Part shown: one piece after another, positions 63,575 to 64,000 of the stretch
How the letters are laid out: each line of letters opens with the position of its first letter
How positions within the stretch are numbered: position 1 is the stretch's first letter
Assembly: GCA_963817905.1 (NCBI GenBank)
Contig: CAWFPS010000003.1
Span: 1,116,001 to 1,180,000 of the forward strand
Reading direction: 5' to 3'
From: VRUE01 sp963817905
Lineage (GTDB): Bacteria > Actinomycetota > Thermoleophilia > Solirubrobacterales > 70-9
DNA: 64,000 nt
Made by a program: the position numbers and the translations under genes
The notes under the pieces: model-generated
Databases searched by the model: none
What the model was told of the DNA's origin: nothing
What the model saw: only the letters and a program-made list of their open reading frames with translations

Positions 63575-64000
63575 TGGCCGAGCTGCGGATGCGCGAGGCC
63601 CTGCGCGACGCGATGGCCGAGGAGATGCGCCGCGACGAGGCGGTGCTGGTGATGGGCGAGGACGTGGCCGTCTTCCAGGGCGCGTTCAAGGTGACCGAAG
63701 GGCTGCTCGAGGAGTTCGGCGAGCGGCGCGTGCGCGACACGCCGATCTCCGAGAACACGATCGTCGGCGCCGGGGTCGGCGCGGCGATGGGCGGGTTGCG
63801 GCCGGTGATCGAGCTGATGACGGTCAACTTCTCGCTGCTGGCGCTGGACCAGATCGTCAACCACGCCGCCGCGATCCCATACATGTTCAACGGCCAGGCG
63901 CGGGTGCCGATCGTGGTGCGGATGCCGGGCGGCGGCGGCCACCAGCTCGGCCCCACCCACTCGCACAGCTTCGAGGCGCTCTTCCTCCAGGTGCCTGGGC
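63574..64000 (+). CDS. pdhB: 2-oxoacid (pyruvate) dehydrogenase E1 beta subunit (runs off right edge)
   Basis: About 142 residues of an E1 beta subunit: RMREALRDAMAEEMRRDEAVLVMGEDV, DTPISENTIVGAGVGAAMGGLRPVIELM, VNHAAAIPYMFNGQ and RMPGGGGHQLGPTHSHSFEA. It pairs with PdhA to form the TPP site. The C-terminal half and presumably the E2 gene lie beyond the window. Confidence 0.92.
   Translation, partial: MAELRMREALRDAMAEEMRRDEAVLVMGEDVAVFQGAFKVTEGLLEEFGERRVRDTPISENTIVGAGVGAAMGGLRPVIELMTVNFSLLALDQIVNHAAAIPYMFNGQARVPIVVRMPGGGGHQLGPTHSHSFEALFLQVPG

Overview
The window is about 64 kb of GC-rich, gene-dense bacterial chromosome. GTG/TTG starts are frequent and many neighbouring genes share ATGA or TGATG stop/start overlaps. 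A dnaK-grpE-dnaJ-hspR-clpB operon, inositol-phosphate synthase beside a CDP-alcohol phosphotransferase, the small-type PurL/PurQ/PurS trio and the codon bias point to Actinomycetota. The ensemble suggests a Thermoleophilia/Solirubrobacterales-like organism, but that is inference. Only one RNA gene was seen, tRNA-Lys(TTT). No rRNA, IS transposase, prophage or CRISPR array was found, and no gene-free stretch reaches 300 nt.

Layout. 0-6 kb: minus-strand argF-lgt-prmC-lysS operon, then a plus-strand EEP-family hydrolase, a lysine-rich phasin-like protein and an RNA methyltransferase. 6-14.6 kb: heptad-repeat membrane protein, luciferase-like oxidoreductase, a minus-strand phosphatidylinositol-related group (PAP2, CDP-alcohol transferase, ino1, PHP/glycosyltransferase fusion, uracil-DNA glycosylase), nth with cytochrome c, and a secreted EEP enzyme. 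14.8-21.5 kb: heat-shock operon. 21.5-27.3 kb: large secreted protein and a cell-wall hydrolase locus. 27.4-31 kb: GYD protein, purD, purE, purB. 31-35 kb: accessory island with a degraded Phd antitoxin, a small secreted peptide, a thioredoxin-fold protein and a three-gene operon ending in an MmeI-like restriction-modification enzyme. 35-41.5 kb: adenylate cyclase, P450, purC-purS-purQ-purL. 41.5-50.5 kb: accessory AAA ATPase, two TetR regulators with visible operators, an MFS exporter, and three paralogous secreted proteins, two of them in a tandem duplication. 50.6-54.4 kb: purF, purN, purH. 54.4-64 kb: PIN/Xre toxin-antitoxin, LOG protein, tRNA-Lys, thiamine genes (thiO with a TPP riboswitch, a thiS-thiG fusion, thiE), lpdA, VapBC-like pair, and pdhA-pdhB running off the right edge.

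How it works together. Most of de novo purine synthesis is here (F, D, N, S/Q/L, E, C, B, H); purM and purK are absent from the window. Thiamine genes sit beside TPP- and lipoate-dependent dehydrogenase subunits.

Most unusual content. The window holds several families of short palindromic repeats. One 53-70 nt family occurs three times and always reads FRCA(L/F)S...KAHR in the same frame. One copy lies inside a hydrolase gene. Two copies form 21-22 codon mini-ORFs overlapping the stop of the upstream gene and the start of the downstream gene (dnaJ/hspR and purQ/purL). Another palindrome family lies inside grpE and in two intergenic gaps, and purQ carries a perfect 24-bp inverted repeat. Separately, 49.6-54.2 kb has a dense cluster of single-base frameshifts in essential genes that looks like sequence error.
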